From: Chitinophagaceae bacterium
Lineage (GTDB): Bacteria > Bacteroidota > Bacteroidia > Chitinophagales > Chitinophagaceae
DNA length: 64,000 bases
Direction of reading: 5' to 3'
Assembly (NCBI GenBank): GCA_016719015.1
Contig: JADKAZ010000001.1
Span: 248,001-312,000 of the forward strand
The notes under the pieces are model-generated. The model was not told where the DNA came from, did not search any database, and worked only from the letters and a program-made list of their open reading frames with translations. Positions 1-10,102 of this stretch are shown here, in pieces (within the stretch, counting starts at the first letter, position 1; every line of letters begins with the position of its first letter). A program made the translations under genes and the position numbers.

Positions 1-1941
1 GGTAATTTGTCCTTTAAAAACTGTAAAACGTTTTTATTCGAAATCCTGCTAAAATCTCCCTCTCTCTTCTCCTTGTCAAATGCTTTTGAATCAAAAGTTC
101 CGCCATGGCAAACATCCAATAACACCAGTACCTGGCGGGCGGGAATATTATTAAGCATCTTCTGCAACTTGAAATAAGGAATATAAGTATTTCGGACAGG
201 ATCGTCGTCCACTGACTTTGAATCATTGCATACAATAAACCCATCATCTAATAACTCATCATCCACATCCCCATGCCCGGCAAAATAAACAATAAGTTGA
301 TCATTGGGTTGGGCAATGCGATAGTACTCACGGATAGCTTTGTATATAGTATCCATTGGCTTGTCTTCCAGCAACTGCACTTCGAACCCATACGAGTTTA
401 TCAATTCCCCTGCTACTGCACGGGCATCTTTTATTGGATTGCTCAACTTATTCCATCCTTTACCTTTATAATTATCCGTACCTACCACTAACGCATAATG
501 TTTACCAGTGAGAGCAGAAATAGTTTGCTGCATTTCCTGAGGCTTCACTTTAAATCCTCTTGTTGGACCGGTATCATCATCAAAAATTTCTTTATACTCC
601 TGTAAGAATTGTTTTTCAAAGAAAATATCAAAATAATCTAACGAAAACGACCTGCAGGAAAATTCCTTCGACTTGATGCTGAAGGCTGTTTTTACCGCTT
701 TACTCCGTTCACCAAAAAGGTTATAAATATTATAGGTGGAATCAAGAGAAGTTATATAATAGTTTATCGGCCCTTTTTTAATCACCTTCCCCTCGCACCG
801 TACATCATCTGCACCGAACCCATTGGGAACAATAATAACCCGGTTAACATTTAAAATACTGGCAACAGCAGATGAATTTTGCATGAGAGTTTTTATAAAC
901 TCAGTTTTAAATTTTTCTGAAGGACCTGCTTCACTAATAAATAACTGGTTATTAGCCTGTATCATCTGAATATGTTCCTGCAACGTTTTAAGCGAAATAA
1001 GTTGGGCATTGTTTTCGCCACCGGTCAACACATCTTTTTCCAACCGCTCCTTACTGTATCCTGTCTCCTGGTATGGATAGAAATAGGTGGTCCGGTTGGC
1101 AGCATCTGGTGTGAGTAAATTACTGAAGCCACTATAATTGAAAATAAAATAATCGTTATAAGAAGATTTGCCGGCAATATCCTTCAGCGCATTGAGTATG
1201 GCATCCCTGGTAGCAGCTGGTCCCAACAACAGGTATTCATGATACAGCGTACTGTCTATATCTCCGCTGATTGTATGAATATATTGCTCCCTGAAAAAAC
1301 GGTTATACGAAATAGCGTCCGACTCGCAATTCTGGAAATAACTAATACCACCACCCGGATATTTATCAATTCCGATTGACAGAATCCATACTGCCCCGGA
1401 AGAAAATCTGCTCCTGTCAGATATAGTATAAACTGTATATTGCCTTAGTAAGGTGGCAAGAGTTGGTATCTGCTTGTCTTCCTTTTTATATTTTTCACCG
1501 TAATCAAAAATAAATTGATCTACTATATTTGACACTGTATCATAGGTCAGGATTCTCAACCTGTTATTTCCCAAATTGTATGCTTTATCACTCAGCCGGT
1601 ACTTTTTATCAACCTGCCATACACTGTCAATACTATTTTATTTTCATAAATGAGCCTGAAACCAGTTATGCTGGCTGAATAAGTTTCAACAAATTTTTTT
1701 ATATTCAGTATAGTGTCATTCCGGACAATTTGTGAAGTAGCCCATGATGAGTTACCTCCGGAATATAATAGATAAAGAGAATTTGCTTTATACTTTTTTA
1801 GCTGCTCAGGTACCTGGCTTTCATATAACACAAACGTTTTTTTAACGCCAAATCCCTCATTTCCAAATGAAAGATTACTAAAAAAGATTCCGCTAACCAA
1901 CAATATGGTTATAGCCTTTTTATGTAAAGAGATGATTTCAT
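1..1941 (-). CDS. Secreted caspase-like protein with tandem dead and active C14 domains (partial, frameshifted)
   Basis: This is a peptidase C14 (caspase-fold) protein that runs off the left edge. Read on the minus strand, the downstream domain has the caspase p20 landmarks: an ALVVGTDNY strand, the catalytic His in YFAGHGD (codon 273-275) and the catalytic Cys in LLDVCHGG (codon 108-110). Upstream, roughly 930-1420, lies a second domain with the same layout (WILSIGIDKY strand) but with YSGFSN where GHG should be and SEAGPSE where DxCHSG should be, so it is probably catalytically dead. The N-terminal part (about 1592-1938) carries a signal peptide-like segment. The frame is broken twice: near 1636-1639 (TTTT) and near 1917-1921 (TTTTT). 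Adding one base at each joins signal peptide, N-terminal region and both caspase domains and gives an ATG at 1939-1941. Without that repair the uppermost open frame starts only at a TTG at 1903. Substrate unknown; export is inferred from the signal peptide. Confidence 0.75.
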
Positions 1942-2039
1942 ATTTGGCTATTTTATTGAAAGATATTACTATAAAGGTGGTACCTCAATACCATGAAATG
2001 GGTAATTTGAATCAAAACAATTGAAATAGTTTGTCAAAA

Positions 2040-2990
2040 TTATTGTCCCAAAATTCGTTTAGCCCCGTTACCGAGCATATCAATGATCTGGCTGCTGTTA
2101 TCAGAAATTACTTTTGTTACAAACCTGTCATTGGCACTTTCGGTAACTTTTACAGAAATTGAATAAGCTCCCTGGCTGAATGATTTGTTCACATTACCAC
2201 TTTCATCTTTGTAGTAACCAAAAGATCGTGGTACGATGAAACTTCTTCCATCTACCCTTGTTCCTCTAAGGCTATCATAGTAGTGAGTATAAGCAGGGCT
2301 GTTTTTATCCATCGGAGCTTCACGGAGTAATAAATAAAATTTGCCCAGTTCTACATTGTCGAACAGTTGCCCCATTTCATTTACATAAGAAGAATTGAAA
2401 GTGATTTCCACATCCATATTTATATTATCCTTTTGGGCCTTCGTCATTTTTATTTTGGAATTCCGAAGCTGAAGGTCGGTGAGCCGGAGCCGGAAAACAG
2501 AGTTATTAATGATTTCGTTTGCTGAGGTCATGTCCAGTTCAAACCTGGCAATAAAAGCCGTATCATTTAAACCCTGGCTATTGGTAAAGGTTCTTATAAG
2601 ACTGAATCCACTAAACTGCAGCCCGACGGGATCAAATACACTTTCTGTAGATAATTGGTCATAAAAATATAGATCCGTCAGGGCAAATGTATAGTTGGCT
2701 ACATACCTGGCCCTGTCTTTGGCAATCATCTTTTTTACAGCGTTGGTTGCTAGTGATACAGCACCACCTATGATTGGCCCAAATAACCCCCGTGATTGTG
2801 ATCCCCGATCGGCAAAAGTGGGAATCTGCTGGCTGGATAAAGTTGCATAACCGATCGCATCGGATTTTTCTTTTACTCTAATGTCGGTGGTTTCATTTTT
2901 CAGGGTATAACTGTAGCCTGCAGATTTACAACCTGCAACAAGAGTAATTATGGTGAAAAAAGATACAATACAAAAGAAGCTTTGTTTCAT
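2040..2990 (-). CDS. Lipoprotein of unknown function
   Basis: A 316-residue protein with a lipoprotein signal: a hydrophobic stretch followed by the lipobox LVAGC (Cys21). It is therefore probably anchored in a membrane on the periplasmic or outer side. A glycine- and alanine-rich segment around residues 68-82 (GLFGPIIGGAVSLATNA) could be a membrane-inserting or flexible stretch. The rest looks like a beta-rich soluble domain. I do not recognise a family. It sits 98 bases upstream of the frameshifted caspase gene on the same strand and may be co-transcribed with it. It is divergent from the caspase-TPR gene at 3221, which suggests a role in the same locus, but nothing in the sequence proves this. 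Confidence 0.7.
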   Translation of the reverse strand: MKQSFFCIVSFFTIITLVAGCKSAGYSYTLKNETTDIRVKEKSDAIGYATLSSQQIPTFADRGSQSRGLFGPIIGGAVSLATNAVKKMIAKDRARYVANYTFALTDLYFYDQLSTESVFDPVGLQFSGFSLIRTFTNSQGLNDTAFIARFELDMTSANEIINNSVFRLRLTDLQLRNSKIKMTKAQKDNINMDVEITFNSSYVNEMGQLFDNVELGKFYLLLREAPMDKNSPAYTHYYDSLRGTRVDGRSFIVPRSFGYYKDESGNVNKSFSQGAYSISVKVTESANDRFVTKVISDNSSQIIDMLGNGAKRILGQ

Positions 2991-3220
2991 GTGGCTGTAG
3001 TATTATTATTTGAGTAACCGCCGAAAAGTTACTACTATAAATCTGTTTAGTTAATACCCTGCAACGGGTAAAATAATAAATAAACTGAATTTCAGCCAAC
3101 TTATCGGCATCATACCACATCAATGAACTGCCTGTAATTTAATATACCCTGCACCCCTGATTGGCTGTAGCCGCGGAATGCAGTAACTTGTAGCTTAATT
3201 GTCTAAATTGAAGTAGAACT

Positions 3221-5677
3221 ATGCTTCGTCGTTCATTTTACATTTTTACTTTTTGCTTTTTCCTGTTGGGAACGAGTTTTGCCCAACCCGGCGAAAGGGG
3301 CCTGATTGTTAAAAAAGATACGGCTGCAATAACGGGTAACACTTACGCCATTATAATTGGTATCAGCGACTATAAAGTGGTGCCTGATCTGCAATATGCA
3401 CATAAAGATGCACAGGCATTTGAAGACTTTTTACTTACAGAAGCCGGAGGAAAAGTCCCAAAAACCAATATTGAAACATTTCTGAATGATAATGCTACCA
3501 GGAATAATGTAGGGGATGCTATTTCGGTAATAGCCCGTAAAGCTAAACCCGGTGACAGGGTTTGGTTCTTCTTTGCTGGTCATGGCGATATGGAAGACCT
3601 GACACAGATTGAAAATGGTTTATTGTTATTGTACAATAGCCCCAATGGAAATTATTTTGGTATGAATGATGATGTGTTGGAGATTTTAGACCTGAAACGT
3701 TACCTCTCTCCACTTTCACAGAAAGGAATAGAAATGATCTTTATTGTAGATGCCTGTCATTCAGGTAATCTTACCGGGGGTGTGGAAGGAGTAAAACAAA
3801 CTGGTTCTGCATTAATGTCATCCTGGGGCAGAGAATATAAAATACTATCCTGCCAGCCCGATCAGCTTTCATTAGAAAGCTCAGAATACGGTGGGGGCAG
3901 GGGCCTTTTTTCATTGCAATTAGAAGAAGGAATGAAAGGTCTTGCAGACGCCGATGGTAATGGGAAAATCACCATGTTTGAACTTCAAAGCTACATACAA
4001 ACTAATGTTGCAAAATACAGTGAATACAAACAGATACCAATGGTGAGCGGCGATCTTAGTAAATCATTTTTTAAAGTTGACCCTCTTATCCTGACGGCAT
4101 TAAAAAAACAAAAAGCAGAAAACTACCCTATGCTTGCCCTTGCCAATACGAAGGGAAATGAAGACAAGTATATTGACTCGTTGGATCCTGCCGGTAAAAA
4201 AATATATTTTTCATTCAAACAAAACCTTGACGCCAAAAAATTGATCTGGCCGAAAGACACAAATGCCCTCCGGGATTACCGGGCATTTGTAAAAAAGTAT
4301 AAGGACAATCCTCTCATTACAACCATGCGCCGCACACTTGCCGCTTCTCTTAATGAAAGATTCAATGGCATAGTAGGCCCTTTACTGAAAGGACAGACCA
4401 GCTATTCCACCCGGTCGGAATGTTATTATGCAGCCATGGAACTTGACAGTTGTCTCAACCTCTTAGGGGATCAGCACTATATGTACACCAACCTTAAGGC
4501 CCGGAAATTGTATATGGATGCCATGGCACTTACCTGGGCCTTGAGTGACAATGAATATAATTTTGGCTGGAAAGAAACAGTGCAGAAATCAATTACATTA
4601 TTGGAAGAATCTGCTACGCTGGAGTCCAATGCAGCCTATACCCTATCCGCTCTCGGCATCAGCTATTTATTTCTGTTTGAATTTGAAAAAGCCAACCAGG
4701 TTTTTCAAAAATATATAGACTTACGGCCAAATGATTACTACGCAAAATTTTCTCTGGGTCTTATTTATGCAAAACTTAAACAATTTGATAAAGCAGAAGA
4801 CCTTTTTGAAACCCTGTTAAAAATTGATCCGGATAACCTGAGCGTTAAATTGCAGTTATGTGAGATATATGAAAATAATAACAAGCCCCAAAAATCCCTG
4901 GCCATCAGTGACAGACTGATCGCATCCCCGGGTGAAAAAACGTATGGATATTTTACAAAAGGCACCATATACTCCCGGCAAAATCGCCTTGACAGCGCCG
5001 TTTATTATTATCAGCAAAGTAAAAAATATTATGAGGGCTATTGTATAGTTTGTGATAACAACATTGGCCATATTTATTTTGTGAATAATGAACTTGATTC
5101 AGCCAAAAAATACTTCCGGCAGGTACTCGCATATGATAGCACCTATCCCTTTGCTAATTTCAATTTAGGAACTATTGAGTTAATAGAGGACAGTATAAAA
5201 GAAGGGGTGAACCACCTTTACAAATGCTGGGAGAAATCCAATGCCAAACTGGAAGGATTTGTCACCAATCTTCAATTGTATTTTGGCAAAACTTATCCCG
5301 CGGCGGATAAAAATTCGCTAAAAGAATTCAGTAGAAAATCATACACTTTCAACATGCAGTACATGTCATTGATGTCAATGTTGTACGCCTATTTCCGAAC
5401 ACCGAATCTTATTAACAATACAGAAAATATTAATTTAATTTTTGATCAGTTACTGAATTTCAAAGAATATGATATGCTCACCTGGTATCACCATGCTTGT
5501 TACAGCGCATTAAAGCAGGATACGAAAACAGCCCTGGAAAGCCTTGGCAAATCGCTTAGCCTTGGTTTTGGCAGTTATTTTCAGGTTGTGTATGATGCTG
5601 ACCTGGACTTTATCCGGAATACCCCGGAGTACAAAACACTTCTACAAAAATATTTCCCGGAAGAACCAAGGAAATAG
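3221..5677 (+). CDS. Secreted caspase-like peptidase with EF-hand-like loop and TPR repeats
   Basis: An 818-residue C14 family protein. A signal peptide (residues 1-21, ending SFAQ) precedes the caspase domain at about 40-285. The catalytic His121 lies in FFAGHGD and Cys179 in IVDACHSG. Residues 243-254 (DADGNGKITMFE) fit an EF-hand calcium loop, with acidic or Asn residues at positions 1, 3, 5 and Glu at 12. Bacterial and plant metacaspase-like enzymes are often calcium-dependent, so calcium control is a reasonable inference. From about residue 480 to 670 there are tetratricopeptide-like helical repeats (for example YAKFSLGLIYAKLKQFDKAE), a protein-protein interaction scaffold. The C-terminal 100 residues (HHACYSALKQDTKTAL...) are also TPR-like. 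It is the first gene of a plus-strand group with the thioredoxin-like and second caspase genes. The substrate cannot be read from the sequence. Confidence 0.88.
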   Translation: MLRRSFYIFTFCFFLLGTSFAQPGERGLIVKKDTAAITGNTYAIIIGISDYKVVPDLQYAHKDAQAFEDFLLTEAGGKVPKTNIETFLNDNATRNNVGDAISVIARKAKPGDRVWFFFAGHGDMEDLTQIENGLLLLYNSPNGNYFGMNDDVLEILDLKRYLSPLSQKGIEMIFIVDACHSGNLTGGVEGVKQTGSALMSSWGREYKILSCQPDQLSLESSEYGGGRGLFSLQLEEGMKGLADADGNGKITMFELQSYIQTNVAKYSEYKQIPMVSGDLSKSFFKVDPLILTALKKQKAENYPMLALANTKGNEDKYIDSLDPAGKKIYFSFKQNLDAKKLIWPKDTNALRDYRAFVKKYKDNPLITTMRRTLAASLNERFNGIVGPLLKGQTSYSTRSECYYAAMELDSCLNLLGDQHYMYTNLKARKLYMDAMALTWALSDNEYNFGWKETVQKSITLLEESATLESNAAYTLSALGISYLFLFEFEKANQVFQKYIDLRPNDYYAKFSLGLIYAKLKQFDKAEDLFETLLKIDPDNLSVKLQLCEIYENNNKPQKSLAISDRLIASPGEKTYGYFTKGTIYSRQNRLDSAVYYYQQSKKYYEGYCIVCDNNIGHIYFVNNELDSAKKYFRQVLAYDSTYPFANFNLGTIELIEDSIKEGVNHLYKCWEKSNAKLEGFVTNLQLYFGKTYPAADKNSLKEFSRKSYTFNMQYMSLMSMLYAYFRTPNLINNTENINLIFDQLLNFKEYDMLTWYHHACYSALKQDTKTALESLGKSLSLGFGSYFQVVYDADLDFIRNTPEYKTLLQKYFPEEPRK

Positions 5678-5811
5678 TACAAGGGCAAATTCTGCCTTTT
5701 CACCCTGTTTTCCCTTTTAAATTGTCATTATGCTTTCTTTAACGGATAGTTTAATGTAATCGGTTAGTCATTAGTATCTCTGTTTCTAAACTAACCAAAC
5801 TCAAAAAAATT

Positions 5812-6990
5812 ATGAAACAACTTACCACTCTGCTAGCCGTTTTCATTTCTTGCAGTGCTATCGCCGCCGAAGGAATCAATTTTCAACAAGACATGAGTTG
5901 GGCACAAATAAAAGCCAAAGCCCAAAAAGAAAAAAAGATGATATTTTTTGATGCCTATACTACCTGGTGTGGGCCGTGCAAATACCTGGAAACATCGGTG
6001 TATACAGATGAAAGTGTAGCCAGCTATTATAATGACAACTTCATCAATGTGAAATTTGATATGGAAGCAGGAGAAGGTATAAAACTGGCTGAAGAATTTG
6101 GCATTACGGCTTACCCCACTCTCCTGTTTTTTACGGCTGAAGGAAAATTAATCCATAAGAATGTAGGCGCCCTGAAGGTTCCTGATTTTATTGATTTGGG
6201 AAAAGATGCTACCAACCCCGACAAACAATATTTTACACTGAAACAAAAAGTAATTGATAAGCAAGCCTCTAATGATGACTTTCTGAAGTGGACAAAACTG
6301 GCTGATGACATGGAGGATAATAACAGGGGTGCCGTTGCTTCCGACTGGCTATCAAGTCAAAAAGATATACTGGCCACTGCGGAACTGGCTAAAGCGACAA
6401 TGCTTTATACAGATGTAAATGAAACACAACTGGCCTATTTATATAAAGAGAAAAAGAAAATTCAAGAGTTGCTTGGTTGGGATGCCGATAAAGTAAATCT
6501 TAAGCTTTACTATAAATTGTTTACACTGGCTTTGAGCAAATATGACAATACAAAAGGAACAACTATTGAGTTTTCGACTTTGATTAAAAAATTTGAACCC
6601 ACCAAGGCAAATTATGCTCTAAAAAGCCTTCAGGTATTGAACGCCTTGAATGCTGAAAATGACCAGGTGAAGGCAATGAGTATTATAACCAATAGTCTTA
6701 AAGGGAAAAACAGGCTTACACTAAAAGAAACTGCCGGATTGTTATTTGATTTTATTCCAAGATTCGATGAAGATGCTATTGCAAATTTGAAAACAAACCT
6801 GGCTTTATACATATTTACTCCCACAGATAAAGGCAATGAATGCTGGCTTTACCTGATGCAGGTGGTTTGTTATTCGAGGCTGGGAGAAAACACAAAAGCA
6901 AAAACATTTGCGGAGAAAGCCAATAAACAAGGTTGCCTTCCACTGGAGTATAAAAACTTCCTGAAGGAATCATTTGGGCTGGGTGATTAA
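5812..6990 (+). CDS. Periplasmic thioredoxin-fold protein
   Basis: A 392-residue protein with a signal peptide (residues 1-19, SAIAA) and a thioredoxin domain at about 25-135. The redox motif is WCGPC (Cys53, Cys56) in the context FFDAYTTWCGPCKYLE, and the cis-Pro is seen in GITAYPTLLFF. The Trx domain resembles those in periplasmic DsbD-gamma/DUF255-like thiol proteins. The remaining ~250 residues are helical and have no family I recognise; they may bind a partner. The likely job is thiol-disulfide exchange or reduction of periplasmic proteins. It lies between two secreted caspase-like genes, 134 bases after the first and 274 before the second. Because caspases use an active-site Cys, a role in keeping those cysteines reduced is tempting but is only inference. 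Confidence 0.85.
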   Translation: MKQLTTLLAVFISCSAIAAEGINFQQDMSWAQIKAKAQKEKKMIFFDAYTTWCGPCKYLETSVYTDESVASYYNDNFINVKFDMEAGEGIKLAEEFGITAYPTLLFFTAEGKLIHKNVGALKVPDFIDLGKDATNPDKQYFTLKQKVIDKQASNDDFLKWTKLADDMEDNNRGAVASDWLSSQKDILATAELAKATMLYTDVNETQLAYLYKEKKKIQELLGWDADKVNLKLYYKLFTLALSKYDNTKGTTIEFSTLIKKFEPTKANYALKSLQVLNALNAENDQVKAMSIITNSLKGKNRLTLKETAGLLFDFIPRFDEDAIANLKTNLALYIFTPTDKGNECWLYLMQVVCYSRLGENTKAKTFAEKANKQGCLPLEYKNFLKESFGLGD

Positions 6991-7264
6991 AAATTTATAT
7001 CCCTCTAAAAATTTGCGGCTGTTGGGTATTTTTTTCTGATGCTTGTTGTAATAGATTTGGAGTATTAAATGAATAAAAATAATAGGAGTTACGTACAACC
7101 CTTGCCTTTATAATACGTCATGGAAGAATTTATAAATCACTATTTTAATAATTCTAAATAAAATCATCTTAATTCAGGCTTGTATAGTAACTTAATGGCT
7201 TGATAGATAATGTGGGATGGATTTCAGGAAATGCCAACTTTAACCAACATATAAATTATTTGTT

Positions 7265-9508
7265 ATGTCAAAAAAACTGCTAGCTCTCGTTCTTTCACTA
7301 TCTGCCTTCCTGTTCTGTTCGGCACAGGAAAGAAGGGCTCTGATAATTGCCATAGATAAATACACTCCGCCACCGGGAACCCAAATACCGGGTACAGCAA
7401 GATCCGTTTTTAATGACCTTGATGGCTGTATTAATGATGCCAGGTCTATTCATTCAATTATCACTTCCAGGTTTCAATTTAAAACGGAAAAGGTAGATAC
7501 GTTGTATAATGATGCCGCCACAAGGGTTGGTATAGAAAAAGAAATGCTTGCCTTACTCGACAAGTCAAATCCGAACGACATAGCCTTTATTTATTATGCC
7601 GGTCATGGCAGTCGTGTACCCAACAGCCTGTCAGAGGAAGTAGATAAGATAGATGAATCAATGGTGCCTAGTGATACCTGGAAACCGGGTGTGGAAGATT
7701 TAAGAGATAAACAATTAGCCGGTATTTATAATAAATTCATAGATAAGGGAGTCAAACTAACTGTAATAATGGACTGCTGTCATAGCGGTTCACTTTCCAG
7801 GGGGCCTAACGACCCGGGTAGATTCCGTTTCATAGCCGATGCTAATTATGATGCAAAAGATGCTACCAAACCTATTGTACCCGAAACAAGGCCCGAAGGT
7901 ACTTTCCTGATCATTTCGGCAGCACAGGACAACGAATATGCACAGGAACAAAGAGATGAAAATAATACACCGCATGGTGCTTTTACGATTGCCTTTATCC
8001 AGGCCTTGCAGCAACAATCAGTAAACGCTTCGGTATTAAATCTGTTTACAAGTATAAGAGCTATTTTAAAAAGTAATGGCAAAAAGCAAGAGCCTGTATT
8101 AGGAGGTAGTACTCTTCGTCAGCAGCAAACACTATTTGGTATTGAAAAAGGAACCATACCGGATAAATCCCTCGTAGCGGTTTCTGGTATTGATAGAAAC
8201 AGGGTAACGCTTCAAGGTGGCTTTGCCCTTGGCTTGTATAAAGAAAATGAGTTAGTAAAATTTAATGGAAAAGATACATTGGTAAAACTGGTTATTGATT
8301 CAGTTATAAGTGTCAATAAATCTACAGCGATTGTTATTAAAGGCAATATCAAAGATTTAAAACCAGGGGAACTGGTGGAAGTCACCAACTGGGTTTCTTC
8401 AAGAGCCCCGTTGCTGAAGGTTTATATACCTACGGGCAATATGACATATGAAGAGGTAGTAAAATTGGCTGCTGTCAATAATGAATTGAAAGCTTCTAAA
8501 AAAGTGAAATGGATAAATGACCTGGAAAAAGCAGATCCTTACACCACCGTTTTTTATGATGGTAGCAAATATCGTATCAATGTGGATGGGAAAAACCAGA
8601 ATCCCCCTGCTACCATTACGTCAGCCAGTATTTTGCAACTTAGTAAAGAGGATTCCACATTATATTTTGAATTACCACCCTCCAAAGATTTAGCTACTGC
8701 TGTGAAAGAAAAGATCAGTCAGAATAAAAGCATGGTAATTGTCAATAATCTAAGTGATGCCAATTATGTTTTGTTCGGCACTATTGACGATGACGGCAAG
8801 CCCAGCTATGGTCTGCGCAGGGCTCAAACTTCTTCAAGAGACAGCCTGGAATCGATGCCGATACAAACAAAAGTATTCCCATTGGAAAACAGTATGGATT
8901 TATCCAATAAAACAATTGCCGACAGTGTTTATGAATATGCCATGCGCCTTTCAAAAATAAGGGGTTGGTTGCAGCTTACACCCCCTAAAGAAGGATCAAA
9001 CAGTTTCCCTTACAGGCTTGAACTGATTAATAAAGAATCTAATACTGCAATTACCAACCACGAATATAAAATAGGAGACAAAATTGCTTTTCATCTTGTT
9101 GCTGATGCATCCGTTGTTGGTACCAACACCCCAAAAAGATACATCTACCTTTTCCTGATTGATAAGAACGGTAATATGATCCTTGGCTATCCAAGTGCAG
9201 AAGATGGAAATGTAGGCAACCAGTTCCCTAAATTAGACAGCAAAAGAGAGTTAGTAAAAGATGTATTTCTGTTTGAAGGTGAGGTGTCAGAACCTGTTGG
9301 AACAGACAATTATTTTCTGCTGGCTTCAGATGAACAAATCCCCAATTATGATGCAGTATTTAACCAGGAAGGAGTAAGAGGCACGCCAAGAGGTGTCAAT
9401 CCATTGGGCAATTTATTGAACCTTGGAAACGAGGGCGGAACTAGAGGCTTCACTAAATCGGTCGCAAACTGGAATCTTATTAAACTACCGGTTAAATCAA
9501 AACGATAA
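7265..9508 (+). CDS. Secreted metacaspase-like peptidase with C-terminal DUF4384-like domain
   Basis: A 747-residue C14 family protein. The signal peptide covers residues 1-20 (LFCSA/Q). The caspase p20-like domain spans about 22-290, with His114 in YYAGHGS and Cys172 in VIMDCCHSG. The domain starts RRALIIAIDKY, as in type I metacaspase-like proteins. A middle beta-rich region (about 300-560) follows. The C-terminal part (about 590-740) resembles DUF4384, a domain often fused to bacterial caspases: it has the phrase YKIGDKIAFHLVADA and then YIYLFLIDKNGNMILGYP. It is divergent in architecture from the TPR-bearing caspase upstream, so the locus holds different secreted caspases rather than recent copies. 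The role is unknown; a proteolytic or cell-death function is inferred from the family only. Confidence 0.88.
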   Translation: MSKKLLALVLSLSAFLFCSAQERRALIIAIDKYTPPPGTQIPGTARSVFNDLDGCINDARSIHSIITSRFQFKTEKVDTLYNDAATRVGIEKEMLALLDKSNPNDIAFIYYAGHGSRVPNSLSEEVDKIDESMVPSDTWKPGVEDLRDKQLAGIYNKFIDKGVKLTVIMDCCHSGSLSRGPNDPGRFRFIADANYDAKDATKPIVPETRPEGTFLIISAAQDNEYAQEQRDENNTPHGAFTIAFIQALQQQSVNASVLNLFTSIRAILKSNGKKQEPVLGGSTLRQQQTLFGIEKGTIPDKSLVAVSGIDRNRVTLQGGFALGLYKENELVKFNGKDTLVKLVIDSVISVNKSTAIVIKGNIKDLKPGELVEVTNWVSSRAPLLKVYIPTGNMTYEEVVKLAAVNNELKASKKVKWINDLEKADPYTTVFYDGSKYRINVDGKNQNPPATITSASILQLSKEDSTLYFELPPSKDLATAVKEKISQNKSMVIVNNLSDANYVLFGTIDDDGKPSYGLRRAQTSSRDSLESMPIQTKVFPLENSMDLSNKTIADSVYEYAMRLSKIRGWLQLTPPKEGSNSFPYRLELINKESNTAITNHEYKIGDKIAFHLVADASVVGTNTPKRYIYLFLIDKNGNMILGYPSAEDGNVGNQFPKLDSKRELVKDVFLFEGEVSEPVGTDNYFLLASDEQIPNYDAVFNQEGVRGTPRGVNPLGNLLNLGNEGGTRGFTKSVANWNLIKLPVKSKR

Positions 9509-9635
9509 TTATTTTTTACGGCATTGTGATAAATACCCAACCGGTGGTATACCAATCATTGAAAAAAAAATGTAACATTGTTTATTAATCAATAGTATAA
9601 ATCAACCACTTCAATAAAAACAAAAAACAATCAAA

Positions 9636-10037
9636 ATGAAAAAATTTATTCTAGGAATTATGGCGGCAGGGTGCATGCTGTTAGCATTTTCCTCCACAAC
9701 GTATGCTCAAAAGAAAGTAACAAGAACAGTTAAAGCTACAACTGTTGATGGTACCCGTGGTTCTAATCCAAACATCAAAGCTGATGCTCCCACTACGGAT
9801 GTGGCTGAAGGCAAATCAAGGGGTGCCTGCAGTATTTACTTCTCAAACTATACAGGCTACTATGTTAACATCTATGTAGATGGTTATTACAAAGGCCAGG
9901 TTTCTCCCTGGGGTGGTGGCTCTGTAGTAGTTGGTGATGGTTATACGACTATTTACTGTATTACTGCAGGAAGAACACTGGAGTGGTCTGATGCCGGTAA
10001 CTGTTACGGTTCATACACATTCAGACTTTACCCGTAA
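9636..10037 (+). CDS. Small secreted protein of unknown function
   Basis: A 133-residue protein with a clear signal peptide (residues 1-24, ending TYAQ). The mature N-terminus is lysine- and threonine-rich. The C-terminal ~65 residues (from GACSIYFSNYTGYYVN) are Tyr/Gly-rich and beta-strand-like, with three cysteines, two of which could form a disulfide in the periplasm or outside the cell. I do not recognise a family. It follows the DUF4384 caspase by 127 bases on the same strand and is followed at once by a strong terminator, so it closes the caspase locus. It could be a substrate, partner or structural protein of that locus; the sequence does not decide. Confidence 0.7.
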   Translation: MKKFILGIMAAGCMLLAFSSTTYAQKKVTRTVKATTVDGTRGSNPNIKADAPTTDVAEGKSRGACSIYFSNYTGYYVNIYVDGYYKGQVSPWGGGSVVVGDGYTTIYCITAGRTLEWSDAGNCYGSYTFRLYP

Positions 10038-10054
10038 TACTTTTCACTTTATAT

Positions 10055-10087
10055 AAAAAAAGCAGGCCTGCACCGCCTGCTTTTTTT
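10055..10087. terminator. Bidirectional intrinsic terminator
   Basis: An A-run, AGCAGGC, a 7-base loop, GCCTGCT and a T-run form a symmetric hairpin. It can end transcription both of the small secreted gene on the plus strand and of the LacI-family gene arriving from the minus strand. Confidence 0.85.
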
Positions 10088-10102
10088 ATTACACCTATTA
10101 GA

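Noticed and set aside
1592..1640. Programmed frameshift in the first caspase gene
   Set aside because: No slippery heptamer with a downstream hairpin is evident, and the same kind of break recurs in unrelated genes.
5683..5701. Possible terminator after the caspase-TPR gene
   Set aside because: The stem is short with mismatches and a poor T-tract.
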